In this document: piece after piece, positions 40,238 to 48,187 of the stretch
Numbering within the stretch: position 1 is the first letter of the stretch
How the letters are laid out: each line of letters starts with the position of its first letter
DNA from: Levilactobacillus brevis
GTDB taxonomy: Bacteria; Bacillota; Bacilli; Lactobacillales; Lactobacillaceae
Direction of reading: 5' to 3'
DNA: 64,000 nucleotides
Assembly (NCBI GenBank): GCA_003666485.1
Contig: CP032931.1
Span: 1,922,001-1,986,000 of the forward strand
Translations under genes and position numbers: made by a program
Notes under the pieces: model-generated
What the model was told of the DNA's origin: nothing
Seen by the model: only the letters and a program-made list of their open reading frames with translations
Databases searched by the model: none

Positions 40238-43200
40238 ATGGCGAACAGTTCGAGAACCATTATGACTGATGCGGGTTTTGCGTTAGAAACGCGGGTCCGC
40301 GCTGATGAAACAAAGATGCAGTTTACACGGGCCGCCATTAGTACGGACGACCACTTTAGCGATACGGACGACGCTTTAGCTAAGCTAACGGAATTATCTA
40401 ATATTCAACAAGACGGGAAGGTTACAGCAGTCCAAGTAATTAACACGACCACGGTTTACGTACAAGTTGATGTGAATCAGGCCGAGTCAAAGGATGACTA
40501 TCAGATGCGGTCCGCAGCCTTATATGCCAAGGATGACGATGACACAGAAGTCTTGTATGGAGTCACCGTGCTACAGGATCCTGTCTTTGTCCACAAAGAT
40601 GCTGATGGTTCCTATCTGGGTTTTGGAATTAATACCACTGTGGGTAAGGCTTCTAACGTCGTTGTAGTTGTTGATCCTGCTAATATGGTGACTCAGCAAG
40701 TATTTGAGGGTACCATGAAAAACTACTACACGAAGGCGGAAGTCGACGCCAAATTTGTCACCGACGACGACTTTGCCAGCAAGCTGCCCAAGAACATCGC
40801 GACGACCGATGCGGCCAACACCTTCGCCAAGTCGCAGACGCTCGCAGGGGGCGCCACGGACAGCAAGGGGAACGCGTATGCCACGACGAAAGATGTGGCC
40901 ACCGGTTTAAACAATGGATTGAGCACAAAAGTTACTGATAACAAAAATGGTACAATCACGGCTAATAGTTTGACTTATGATTTGTCAAAATCAGGCCTTA
41001 CTTCTTTACAACTTGTTAACTCTGGTTCATTTAATGATTTACCTTTAGGGACCGTTTTTGCAGGTACTTCAATAGCGGATGGCCCTGATAAAACTCATAC
41101 TTTTACCGCCACTACATTTTACTTTAGTGGTTGGAGTGGTAGAAAAGCACAAATAGCAATTGCTGATAGTGTAAATCTCATGTACTTTAGAGTTTATATG
41201 GGTATAAATTGGACTGATTGGACGTTATTATCTGATGATTCCAAAGTTGTGCATGCTACAGATATGCGTAAACCAGCTAGTGATGTAGCGGGAATTGAAG
41301 AGGTTAACGCCAAACAAGATAAAATTGGTTACACACCTGCTGATGACAGTAAAGTTTTACATTCAACTGTAACTGAATTAAATTCAACTGATATGAATAC
41401 TGTTAAAACTGCTGGATTTTATCGGTTGATTAGTGGAACTAATGGGATGCCTAATGCAGATAAGTTTACAATTTATCAAGTAATTACTTTGACTGATTAT
41501 TATGCAAACGGAGTTCAACTTGCATACGGAACAAATAATGCCATTTCAGGAATGCGTTCTTGGAATTCATATAATAGTTTTACTAGTTGGGTTCAGTTTG
41601 CTGATGATTCAAAAGTTGTTCATAATACTGGTACAGAAGAAATTGCTGGTCAAAAAAACTTTGATACTGCGCCAATTGATAAGACAACAGGCAATCCGTA
41701 CATCACAGCGAAGACGCCCGGAATTCCAAAACTGGCAGTTAAGTACAACGCAACTAGCAAAGCCTTTGACTATACACTGACTGTGCCTGAGAAGGACGGT
41801 CTCAGCGACATCATACAATACAATTTACTTTGGAAAGATCATAGCGTGGATGACTGGACAACGGTCATTGTTAAGCCGGATGCCTTAACCGGCCAGCTCA
41901 CTGGCGTTGATATTACGAAGACGTATGACTTCAAAGCGGCGGCCCAAAACGCGGTGGGTCCCAGTGGCTTTACTGATGTGATTACCTTGCCGGCTGCCTC
42001 AGTACCGGGAATTCCGTCACTGACAGCTGAGTACAACGCTGGCAAAAAAGGCTTCGACTACACGGTCACGGCACCAGAAAGTGATGGTGGCTCTGAAATC
42101 ACCGGATACAGCCTGGAGTATCAAAAGCAAGGTGGCACGGAATGGACAAAAGTCGCATTAAATTCTGATAGCCTTACTGGGACGGTTACTGATGGCATTG
42201 AAGCCGGAAGCGATTACTTGTTCCGCGTTAATGCTGAAAATGCAGTCGGGTCAAGCGACTACTTTACGGTTAGTTACCCATTGCCAACCGTGGACGGTAA
42301 CATTTACGGTGTTAGTTGGGATGGCTCCTCATCCGGGGCCTTACAGCGGACCGATGCTGCGGTGGGCCTAAAAGCTGGGATCAATGGTGCTCAAAATGAC
42401 TTTGACACTGTGGGTCCTTGGGCAAAGATGGACAAGACCATTACCGATGATAAGGGCAATTCATTCGTTCGGATTCCCAAGCTGTACATTAAAAAAACTC
42501 AGACTGACAAGCTGGCTACATGGCAAGTATCCCTGAGTAAGATTGACGATACTTGGTACCTGCCGAAGTGTTTCTGGGACTTCACAAGCAACAAGGAATT
42601 GGATTACGTGGATGTGGGCCGTTATCAAGGCACAGTTACAGGTGGCTTGCTGCAGTCTAAGAGTGGAGTGGCGCCAACTAATAGCCTAGCGATTACGGCG
42701 TTTCGTTCAGACGCTAAAACAAACGGTGACGGATACCAATTGCTTGATATCCACGTTATAGATGTTTGGCAAGTCCTCTTTATCATCGAATTTGCTACCC
42801 TAAGTTCTCAGAGCATTATGCCTGGTAACTTGGATAATGGAGCAAATGGTTCAGCTAATACTAACGGTACTGGTTCTAACCATGCTGGGTCATCTGGATA
42901 TGCTACAAGTACAGGACCAATGGACTATCGTGGTATCGAAAACATGTACGGAAATTTGTATCAATTCGTGGATGGAATCAACATTACGAATCAGAATCCA
43001 TGGGTATGTGACGACCCGGCTAAGTACCAGTCAGATTTGTTTGCTGCACCATATCAACCGTTAGGCTATGCTTTGCCTGCTAGTGGGTTTATCACGAAAA
43101 TGGGTTATGACCCTGATCACCCGTTTGCACAGTTTGCGACTGTAGCTAACGGGACTCTGTCTACCTACTACACCGATTATCAGTTCATCAATACCGGTAA

Positions 43201-43336
43201 CATGGTTGCTTCTTACGGCGGCTTCTGGAGTAGCTACGTTGGCTATGGCGGGGCGTTCTACTGGGTCTTCAGCTATTCTTCGTCGTTCACGGACGTGGTC
43301 CACGGGTCGCGTCTCATTAGAAGGGCTTTGGTTTAA
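40238..43336 (+). CDS. Tail fibre/receptor-binding protein, DGR target
   Basis: 1032 residues. N-terminus attaches to the baseplate (MANSSRTIMTDAGFAL). A GC-rich stalk (about 165-220), two pyocin-knob-like repeats (about 260-335 and 370-450, each ending SDDSK or ADDSKVVH), two fibronectin III-like domains (starting near 493 and 590, PGIP...), and a C-terminal C-type-lectin/FGE-like domain (from about 687; MYGNLYQFVDG and GGFWSSYVGYGGAFYW) follow. The last 40 residues contain the variable repeat 43218-43315. Composition changes sharply along the gene, indicating module exchange. It should bind the host cell surface. Confidence 0.9.
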   Translation: MANSSRTIMTDAGFALETRVRADETKMQFTRAAISTDDHFSDTDDALAKLTELSNIQQDGKVTAVQVINTTTVYVQVDVNQAESKDDYQMRSAALYAKDDDDTEVLYGVTVLQDPVFVHKDADGSYLGFGINTTVGKASNVVVVVDPANMVTQQVFEGTMKNYYTKAEVDAKFVTDDDFASKLPKNIATTDAANTFAKSQTLAGGATDSKGNAYATTKDVATGLNNGLSTKVTDNKNGTITANSLTYDLSKSGLTSLQLVNSGSFNDLPLGTVFAGTSIADGPDKTHTFTATTFYFSGWSGRKAQIAIADSVNLMYFRVYMGINWTDWTLLSDDSKVVHATDMRKPASDVAGIEEVNAKQDKIGYTPADDSKVLHSTVTELNSTDMNTVKTAGFYRLISGTNGMPNADKFTIYQVITLTDYYANGVQLAYGTNNAISGMRSWNSYNSFTSWVQFADDSKVVHNTGTEEIAGQKNFDTAPIDKTTGNPYITAKTPGIPKLAVKYNATSKAFDYTLTVPEKDGLSDIIQYNLLWKDHSVDDWTTVIVKPDALTGQLTGVDITKTYDFKAAAQNAVGPSGFTDVITLPAASVPGIPSLTAEYNAGKKGFDYTVTAPESDGGSEITGYSLEYQKQGGTEWTKVALNSDSLTGTVTDGIEAGSDYLFRVNAENAVGSSDYFTVSYPLPTVDGNIYGVSWDGSSSGALQRTDAAVGLKAGINGAQNDFDTVGPWAKMDKTITDDKGNSFVRIPKLYIKKTQTDKLATWQVSLSKIDDTWYLPKCFWDFTSNKELDYVDVGRYQGTVTGGLLQSKSGVAPTNSLAITAFRSDAKTNGDGYQLLDIHVIDVWQVLFIIEFATLSSQSIMPGNLDNGANGSANTNGTGSNHAGSSGYATSTGPMDYRGIENMYGNLYQFVDGINITNQNPWVCDDPAKYQSDLFAAPYQPLGYALPASGFITKMGYDPDHPFAQFATVANGTLSTYYTDYQFINTGNMVASYGGFWSSYVGYGGAFYWVFSYSSSFTDVVHGSRLIRRALV
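43218..43315 (+). repeat. DGR variable repeat (VR)
   Basis: 98 bases at the 3' end of the fibre gene, aligning without gaps to 43391-43488. It differs at 13 positions, all A in the template, replaced by G or T. They change ten residues of the lectin tip. The last 15 bases (CACGGGTCGCGTCTC) are identical and GC-rich, as expected for the initiation-of-mutagenic-homing region. Confidence 0.95.
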
Positions 43337-43342
43337 GGGGGA

Positions 43343-43362
43343 CCGGGGGACCTTTCCCCCGG
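43343..43362 (+). other. GC-rich hairpin downstream of VR
   Basis: CCGGGGG (43343-43349) and CCCCCGG (43356-43362) pair around ACCTTT, 27 bases past the VR and 6 bases past the fibre stop. In phage BPP-1 a hairpin just after VR is needed for target recognition; this one is a candidate counterpart. It lacks a U-run, so it is not a good terminator. Confidence 0.65.
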
Positions 43363-43390
43363 CAACTTTGTTTTTAGGGATTCACGGTGC

Positions 43391-43488
43391 GCGACTACTG
43401 GAATAGCAACGTTGGCTATGGCGGGGCGTTCTACTGGAACTTCAACTATACTTCGTCGAACACGAACGTGAACCACGGGTCGCGTCTC
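43391..43488 (+). repeat. DGR template repeat (TR)
   Basis: 98 bases between fibre and reverse transcriptase. In the fibre reading frame it is rich in AAC and TAC codons, which adenine mutagenesis can turn into many residues while avoiding stops. The following 43489-43639 is non-coding and probably forms the structured spacer of the TR RNA; it contains a small TTGCC/GGCAA hairpin. Confidence 0.95.
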
Positions 43489-43639
43489 CTTATTTGATAT
43501 CAATGCATTGTGTTTTCCTTGCCGCTTGGCAAAAATTAAGCTGTTCAAAGCAGGAGCTAGTAGCAATATCGAACGTTCTTGAAGCCAATAAGGATAATTA
43601 ACCGCATAAACGCTTATTTAATGCGAAAGGAGGAACCAG

Positions 43640-44674
43640 ATGAAACGATATGGAAACCTGTTCGAAAAAATTGTGAGCTCAGATAATTTGGAGCTCGCAA
43701 TTGATGAATCATCTCGAGGGAAGCGAAGCCGTAAGGGCGTCGCTCGTATTCTTGCTAACAAGTATTTTTACATCATGCGGCTTCACGACATGCTAGTAGA
43801 CCATGAGTACGTGCCTAACCATGTGGTTCGGCGCGTTATCCGTGACAAGGTGAAAACACGAACAATTGCTAAGCCACAGTTCTACCCGGACCAGGTAATT
43901 CAGTGGGCAACGATGCTAGTGCTACAGCCAATCTTCTTGAAAGGTATGTACGAGTACAGTGTGGGGTCGATTCCTCATCGTGGCACTTCGATGGGCCAGA
44001 AGGCGGTTAAGAAGTGGCTGCAGAACGACCCTAAAAACACGAAATATTGCTTGAAAATGGACGTGCATAAATTTTACCCATCCATCAACACCACAGTTTT
44101 AAAGTCCAAATTCCGCCGAAAAATTAAAGACCAGGATACGCTTTGGTTGCTTGATACACTTGTAAACCAGTTCGATAAAGGCCTACCAATCGGCTTCTAC
44201 TCTTCTCAGTGGTTCGCTAACTTTTTTCTACAAGATCTGGACCATTACATCAAGGATGATTTGCAAGTACCGTATCTGGTGCGAAACATCGATGACTTGG
44301 TTTTACTTGGCCCCAACAAGAAGAAACTTCATAAGGCAGAGCGGGCCATCTCTAGCTACCTAGCTGCTGAGGACTTAAAGGTTAAGCCAAATTGGCAGGT
44401 TTTCAAGGTAAATTCACGGCCTATTGATTTCCTAGGAATGCGCCTTTACCGGGGCCACACGACTTTGCGGCGCCGTAACGCGTTAAAAATCAAGCGAAGA
44501 ATGGCTAAGATTTCCAAGAAAGCAACGCTAAACCGTTTTGACGCGGCGAGTGTTATAGCTTACTGGGGCTGGCTCAATCACTCTGATAGCTACGGATTCT
44601 ACATGAAATACATGAAGCCTGCTTGCACTATCAAGAAGGCTAAGGAGGTAATGTCTAATGGCAGTAAACGATGA
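43640..44674 (+). CDS. DGR reverse transcriptase
   Basis: 344 residues behind AAAGGAGGAACCAG. The RT core has KPQFYPDQVIQWA, the first catalytic Asp in LKMDVHKFYPSI (about 140), the DGR-type IGxxxSQ box (LPIGFYSSQWFANFF, about 188), the catalytic pair in VRNIDDLVLLG (Asp 218/219; Asn replaces the usual Tyr of YxDD), and a basic thumb. DGR enzymes copy the TR RNA with frequent errors at adenines; the product replaces VR. Complete and intact. Confidence 0.93.
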   Translation: MKRYGNLFEKIVSSDNLELAIDESSRGKRSRKGVARILANKYFYIMRLHDMLVDHEYVPNHVVRRVIRDKVKTRTIAKPQFYPDQVIQWATMLVLQPIFLKGMYEYSVGSIPHRGTSMGQKAVKKWLQNDPKNTKYCLKMDVHKFYPSINTTVLKSKFRRKIKDQDTLWLLDTLVNQFDKGLPIGFYSSQWFANFFLQDLDHYIKDDLQVPYLVRNIDDLVLLGPNKKKLHKAERAISSYLAAEDLKVKPNWQVFKVNSRPIDFLGMRLYRGHTTLRRRNALKIKRRMAKISKKATLNRFDAASVIAYWGWLNHSDSYGFYMKYMKPACTIKKAKEVMSNGSKR

Positions 44675-45035
44675 ATATGCGATGCTGTCTGGCCCCATTC
44701 CGACGGGGTTCGCGGTGTATCAGATGCCGGGCGTTCAGCTTGGTGATCACACCTTTTTTGGATGGAAAATGGTGAAACAGAAATCTGAGTCCTATACAGA
44801 TGAAGATGGTAAAGAGCAGGAACGAAGGGTTGACGATGATTCCGTTCCTGCTGTGTACGATGGGACCACGCAACTTCTTCAAGATAATGCGGAAAAGGCC
44901 AAAGAAATTGCTAGCCTAAAGGCGGCCAATGAGCTTACTCAACAGGGACTGATGGAGGCTGTTGACTACCTGTCGGCACAACTGGCAAAGACGCCTACCA
45001 CAGTAACTGACACTTCAACCGGGGAGGCGAAGTAA
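44658..45035 (+). CDS. Phage tail-region protein (XkdW-like position), unknown
   Basis: 125 residues, AAGGAGGTAATGTCTA upstream, overlapping the RT 3' end. N-terminal beta part (PIPTGFAVYQMPGVQLGDHTFFGWK in parts), then an acidic stretch and a C-terminal helix. Looks like the small tail-fibre-associated proteins before XkdX. It does not show the four-helix basic pattern of Avd accessory proteins. Confidence 0.6.
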   Translation: MAVNDEYAMLSGPIPTGFAVYQMPGVQLGDHTFFGWKMVKQKSESYTDEDGKEQERRVDDDSVPAVYDGTTQLLQDNAEKAKEIASLKAANELTQQGLMEAVDYLSAQLAKTPTTVTDTSTGEAK

Positions 45036-45166
45036 TGGCATTCTCAGCATTGGCGCAGATTTACGCACAAGCGATTGTGGAAGGCACTCGGACACTCGAA
45101 GAGGTCCCCGCACCGTTCCGCGCCGACACGCAAACCGCGTTAGACCAGCTACAACAAACTAAATAA
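45035..45166 (+). CDS. XkdX-like small protein, copy 1
   Basis: 43 residues starting MAFSALAQIYAQAIVEG, overlapping the previous stop. Shares the pattern FSAL-x-x-IYA ... RT-(L/I)-(E/D)-EVP with the next gene, so the two are tandem paralogues of the XkdX/CD1375 type found after tail fibres in many Firmicute phages. Function unknown. Confidence 0.65.
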   Translation: MAFSALAQIYAQAIVEGTRTLEEVPAPFRADTQTALDQLQQTK

Positions 45167-45180
45167 GGAGATAATCAACT

Positions 45181-45351
45181 ATGTTAAATTTTAAATTTTC
45201 AGCACTCTCAGCAATCTACGCCGCTAACGTCTTGGACGGGGGCCGAACTATTGATGAAGTTCCAACCTACCTGCAAGAAGATGTGAAAAGCATTCTTGGT
45301 TCCGCAAAAAACTCTGGGAGCACCGATACTGGTTCTACGCCACAGGTTTAG
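45181..45351 (+). CDS. XkdX-like small protein, copy 2, with -1 frameshift site
   Basis: 56 residues in the zero frame (MLNFKFSALSAIYAANVLDG ... TGSTPQV), AAGGAGATAATCAACT upstream. At 45306-45312 it contains A AAA AAC in the correct phase for -1 slippage. The -1 frame then stays open for 29 codons and encodes a transmembrane helix. So this gene may make a soluble 56-residue and a membrane-anchored 73-residue form. Confidence 0.7.
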   Translation: MLNFKFSALSAIYAANVLDGGRTIDEVPTYLQEDVKSILGSAKNSGSTDTGSTPQV

Positions 45352-45401
45352 TTCTAGTGATTGGTGCTTTTTTGATGGGATTATTTATCGGGAAGGGGTG
45401 A
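45306..45401 (+). other. Programmed -1 frameshift signal and membrane-segment extension
   Basis: Codons GCA AAA AAC form the classical slippery heptamer. After slippage the frame reads LWEHRYWFYATG then LVLVIGAFLMGLFIGKG and stops at 45399-45401. This extension has no start of its own with a ribosome site. The downstream RNA has no strong stem that I can see, so efficiency is uncertain. Confidence 0.55.
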
Positions 45402-45408
45402 TGGGAGT

Positions 45409-45744
45409 GTGCGATGGAATTATTTAATCATGATGGTGGCTACGGCTCAGGCACATATCCCGCCACATTATTTCTTTGGCTACAAGCTAACTGAGTGGGC
45501 ATCAATTGCGACGCTGGTTGTGGCGGTTGCTGGAGCAATTGTATGGCTAGTAAATACGGCAATCGTAAAACCGTTAAAAGTCTCGATTGACACACTGTCA
45601 CAAAAGGTTGAGGGAATTGGCGGAAACGCTGATGTCGTGCATAAGGAACATGATCGGCGTTTAGATGAGCATGAAGTTCACTTGGCTCGCCATGATGAAG
45701 AAATCAAGACGCTCTTTGAGCGGTCAGGGGGAAACAGTAAATGA
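45409..45744 (+). CDS. Membrane protein of the lysis region (possible holin-associated)
   Basis: 111 residues, GTG start with GGAAGGGG upstream. One transmembrane helix (WASIATLVVAVAGAIVWLV) followed by a C-terminal coiled coil rich in His/Glu (VHKEHDRRLDEHEVHLARHDEEIK in parts). Resembles XhlA-like or phage Rz-like helpers near holins. ATGA overlap with the holin gene. Confidence 0.6.
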   Translation: MRWNYLIMMVATAQAHIPPHYFFGYKLTEWASIATLVVAVAGAIVWLVNTAIVKPLKVSIDTLSQKVEGIGGNADVVHKEHDRRLDEHEVHLARHDEEIKTLFERSGGNSK

Positions 45745-46025
45745 AGAATTTAAAAATTGACGTAAAGGGGGCCGCAAGTTTAGCGGTCCTTTTTCTTACA
45801 CTGATCAACCAATTTTTATCCATGAGAGGTCAAGGCCCACTGCCGATTAATTCGGATGAGCTAAATTACTGGGTGTCAACTGGATTGACTGGAGCGGTCG
45901 CAATTTACGGGTGGTTCAGTAACCGCCAGTTGACCAAGTCTACGTCCCAATCAACGAACGTGTCGTCTACGACCGACTCACAATCGCCTAAAAAGGGGGC
46001 TGACGCCAGTGAAGACGCGAAGTAA
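45741..46025 (+). CDS. Holin, SPP1-type
   Basis: 94 residues. Two hydrophobic segments, AASLAVLFLTLINQFLSM and VSTGLTGAVAIYGWFSNR, with GPLPINSDELN between them, match the SPP1 holin family, which opens the membrane for lysis. Ser/Thr/Gln-rich C-terminal tail. Overlaps the endolysin start. Confidence 0.88.
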   Translation: MKNLKIDVKGAASLAVLFLTLINQFLSMRGQGPLPINSDELNYWVSTGLTGAVAIYGWFSNRQLTKSTSQSTNVSSTTDSQSPKKGADASEDAK

Positions 46026-47106
46026 GTGGCTGCTTGGAATTGTCATTATTTTGGCACTTTTCCCCATTTTCGGGGAAAACTCGACCGCAAAAGCTGATTC
46101 ACGTAAAGTTATCGACATCAGTCAGTGGCAAGGACGGGTGACGGCTACCCAAGCCAAGCGACTTAAGTCAGAAGTTCAGGGAGTTATCCTTCGTGTGCAG
46201 TATGGATCATCTTTTGCTGACCCGTACTTCCCAGCCAATGCTAAGACACTGAACAAAGCTGGTGTCCCAATTGGCGTGTATAGCTATTCGATGTATACGA
46301 GTTCTGCTGATGCCAAGAGCGAAGCACGGGTACTGTATGCGCGGGCCAAGACGTACAAGCCATCATTCTACGTCAACGATGCCGAACAGCTGACTACGAC
46401 CAGTGGAAGCTACAAGGCCGCCGTGAAGGCGTGGGGTACTGAGATGCAGTCACTGACTAGTAAGCCAGTCGTCTTGTACTCTGGCAGCTCCTTCTATCGG
46501 TCATACATCGGTAGTCTAGCTAAGTACGACAAGTTCTGGGAAGCCAACTACAGTAGTTCACGCTGGTACTCCAGTGACCTGTGGCAGTACACCGATCACT
46601 ACTACTCTTCTAGCTTGGGCAAGGGCGTCGATGGCAATCGGGTCATGAAAGGAACGTGGTTCAAGAACGCCACTAGCAAGTACACCGTGGGTGGCCGCAA
46701 GGTTGGCGAACAGGTCCGTGTCAAGAAAGGTGCTACCTTCTATGGGAGCACTGCCAAGCTTGCTGACTCAGTGGCTGCTAAGAATCTGACTATCAAGCAG
46801 ACCAAGGCGGCAAACACCGGCAAGTCTAAGCAAGTCATTCTAGTCTACAACGGTGGCAGTGTCATCGGTTGGTTCCGCGCACAGGACGTGACGGCTTACT
46901 ATCACAGCAAGCAGGTCAAGAAGCTACGTGCCAAGAATACTTTCTACACCTACCTTCACGGCAAGCGACAGCACGCGTACAAGAAGGGAAAGACACTGTC
47001 GGTATCGAAGTTCGCCAAGAACTCCAGTGGCCTGTGGCGGGCTCAGCACAGCGGCCACAAGACGACCTTCACCGCCAACAAGAACTTTGTAAAATGGGTA
47101 AAGTAG
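46009..47106 (+). CDS. Secreted GH25 lysozyme endolysin with C-terminal SH3-like repeats
   Basis: 365 residues from GTG 46009 (AAAAAGGGGGCTGACGCCA). A signal or signal-arrest segment (WLLGIVIILALFPIFG) precedes a GH25 muramidase (VIDISQWQGRV; YVNDAEQL with the catalytic Asp and Glu; FWEANYSS; DLWQYTDHY). The C-terminal 150 residues are basic SH3-like/DUF5776 repeats for wall binding. It cleaves the glycan strand of peptidoglycan. The N-terminal signal means export may be independent of the holin. Confidence 0.92.
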   Translation: MKTRSKWLLGIVIILALFPIFGENSTAKADSRKVIDISQWQGRVTATQAKRLKSEVQGVILRVQYGSSFADPYFPANAKTLNKAGVPIGVYSYSMYTSSADAKSEARVLYARAKTYKPSFYVNDAEQLTTTSGSYKAAVKAWGTEMQSLTSKPVVLYSGSSFYRSYIGSLAKYDKFWEANYSSSRWYSSDLWQYTDHYYSSSLGKGVDGNRVMKGTWFKNATSKYTVGGRKVGEQVRVKKGATFYGSTAKLADSVAAKNLTIKQTKAANTGKSKQVILVYNGGSVIGWFRAQDVTAYYHSKQVKKLRAKNTFYTYLHGKRQHAYKKGKTLSVSKFAKNSSGLWRAQHSGHKTTFTANKNFVKWVK

Positions 47107-47121
47107 AATAGAAGACAAATT

Positions 47122-47158
47122 GGGTCACCTCGCTTATCGGCGGGGTGGCCCTTTTTTA
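47122..47158 (+). terminator. Late operon terminator after the endolysin
   Basis: GGGTCACCTCGC pairs with GGCGGGGTGGCCC region (47122-47152) and is followed by six Ts. A clear intrinsic terminator that ends the structural-lysis operon. Confidence 0.85.
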
Positions 47159-47508
47159 TGTGCTATGATATACTCGCCAAATGGATATGTTGGGTAGGCA
47201 ACGCCGACAAGAAAATAAGCTAATATGGAAATGCCTACGTTTTGCCGACATTACACAAGAATAGTATAAAATAGAACAGGCCTTATAAATATAGATAAAA
47301 ATTCCCACTGCACTATGAAGTAATCTGCCATAGAATAGCTACGAATCCTTTAGCTGTAATTAAAATAGGTAAGAATTTTTAATTACATAGGAGGCGTTCA
47401 TGGCTGTTTTGAAGACTGATGAAGATGAAACGAAGTAGTGATGTGGATTGTGGCAAAATGCTTTTACGTTTGCCCCCCATTTGTCGACAAAATCGAATGA
47501 ATATTAGA
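47159..47508 (+). other. Gap after the lysis genes: hairpin, possible promoter, 12-codon frame
   Basis: No convincing gene. Positions 47355-47365 and 47377-47387 form a perfect 11-base inverted repeat (TGTAATTAAAA/TTTTAATTACA). A TTGCCG/TATAAA promoter-like pair lies near 47239-47270. ATG 47400 follows AGGAGGCGTTC but the frame has only 12 codons (MAVLKTDEDETK), perhaps a remnant of a small gene. GCCGACA/GTCGACA words recur (47211, 47243, 47483, 47567). Confidence 0.4.
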
Positions 47509-47550
47509 AATGGTCCACTGTCATCCTTCTTGACGGTGGGCCATTCTTTT
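47509..47550 (+). terminator. Intrinsic terminator
   Basis: AATGGTCCACTGTC pairs with GACGGTGGGCCATT (one or two G-U) around nine bases, followed by CTTTTC. It could close a short untranslated or micropeptide transcript starting near 47280. Confidence 0.7.
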
Positions 47551-47603
47551 CGGTTCTGTCGACAGTTTGAAAATTCGTCTTCTTGGTGACGTGAGAGATT
47601 GAT

Positions 47604-47646
47604 ACTTCACCCGGAATCGGACCGTGGTGAGTCACCAGACGGAAGC
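47604..47646. other. Right copy of the T-arm-like sequence
   Basis: Matches the left copy at 33 of 37 bases over 47610-47646, including CCCGGAATCG and GAGTCACCAGAC. It lies just past the end of the leftward secreted-protein gene. Together with the left copy it brackets the 44.7 kb phage. Candidate attR, or related terminator-like element. Confidence 0.5.
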
Positions 47647-47674
47647 AAATGAATAATCCAAAAATCGAATGATC

Positions 47675-48034
47675 TTAGTAGCTGGTAAACCAGCCCTTGA
47701 AACGATTACTGCCAGTTTCGTAGTGTTTATTATTTACATACTTATGGCCAATCACTTTCCAGTTCGTAAACATGCCATTCTTTATATGGATGATCTGTCC
47801 GCGATGTAACTTAAAGCTGCGCACGCGGCGAGAAGGTGTCCGCATAGTACCCTTTGTGTACTGGTAAATTCTAATTGATTTCGTAACGATTGCTCTATGC
47901 TTGTGCATCCAGTATCCAATGTCAGATGGGCCGTGTTTACCATATGCATTAGCAGAAGTATTTTGTACGCCAGTCGCTGTTGTACATAGTAATATTGATG
48001 CCAGTGCAAGTAATATGCTTTTACTTATCTTCAT
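47675..48034 (-). CDS. Small secreted protein
   Basis: 119 residues. Clear signal peptide (MKISKSILLALASILLCTTATG). The mature part is basic with YQYTKGTMRTPSRRVRSFKLHRGQIIHIKNG and WKVIGHKYVNNKHY, similar to the SH3-like/DUF5776 repeats of lactobacillus surface proteins and the endolysin tail. It lies outside the lytic operon on the other strand, so it may be expressed in the lysogen. Start with GGGAGGAAAAC upstream. Confidence 0.7.
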   Translation of the reverse strand: MKISKSILLALASILLCTTATGVQNTSANAYGKHGPSDIGYWMHKHRAIVTKSIRIYQYTKGTMRTPSRRVRSFKLHRGQIIHIKNGMFTNWKVIGHKYVNNKHYETGSNRFKGWFTSY

Positions 48035-48131
48035 GTTTTCCTCCCGAAAATATCTTGAAGTCTTGTTGTTAACCTAATTTTACCATAACCGCTAAGTGTG
48101 GAATGGAAAGATTTTGCCAAGGACTAATGTC

Positions 48132-48160
48132 TTGCTTAGTGTGTATTTAGTGTGTATAAT
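48132..48160 (+). promoter_or_regulatory. hicAB promoter with tandem 11-bp operator
   Basis: TTGCTT (48132-48137), 17 bases, TATAAT (48155-48160). The spacer is built from two perfect 11-base units TTAGTGTGTAT (48136-48146 and 48147-48157). Autorepression by a HicB-containing complex at such repeats is expected for toxin-antitoxin operons. Confidence 0.65.
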
Positions 48161-48187
48161 ACGTCCAATAGGTAAAGAGGTGGGGAC

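Noticed and set aside
47400-47438. 12-codon frame as an antitoxin gene
   Set aside because: Too short to be functional alone; only the ribosome site is good. Kept as a note in the gap entry.
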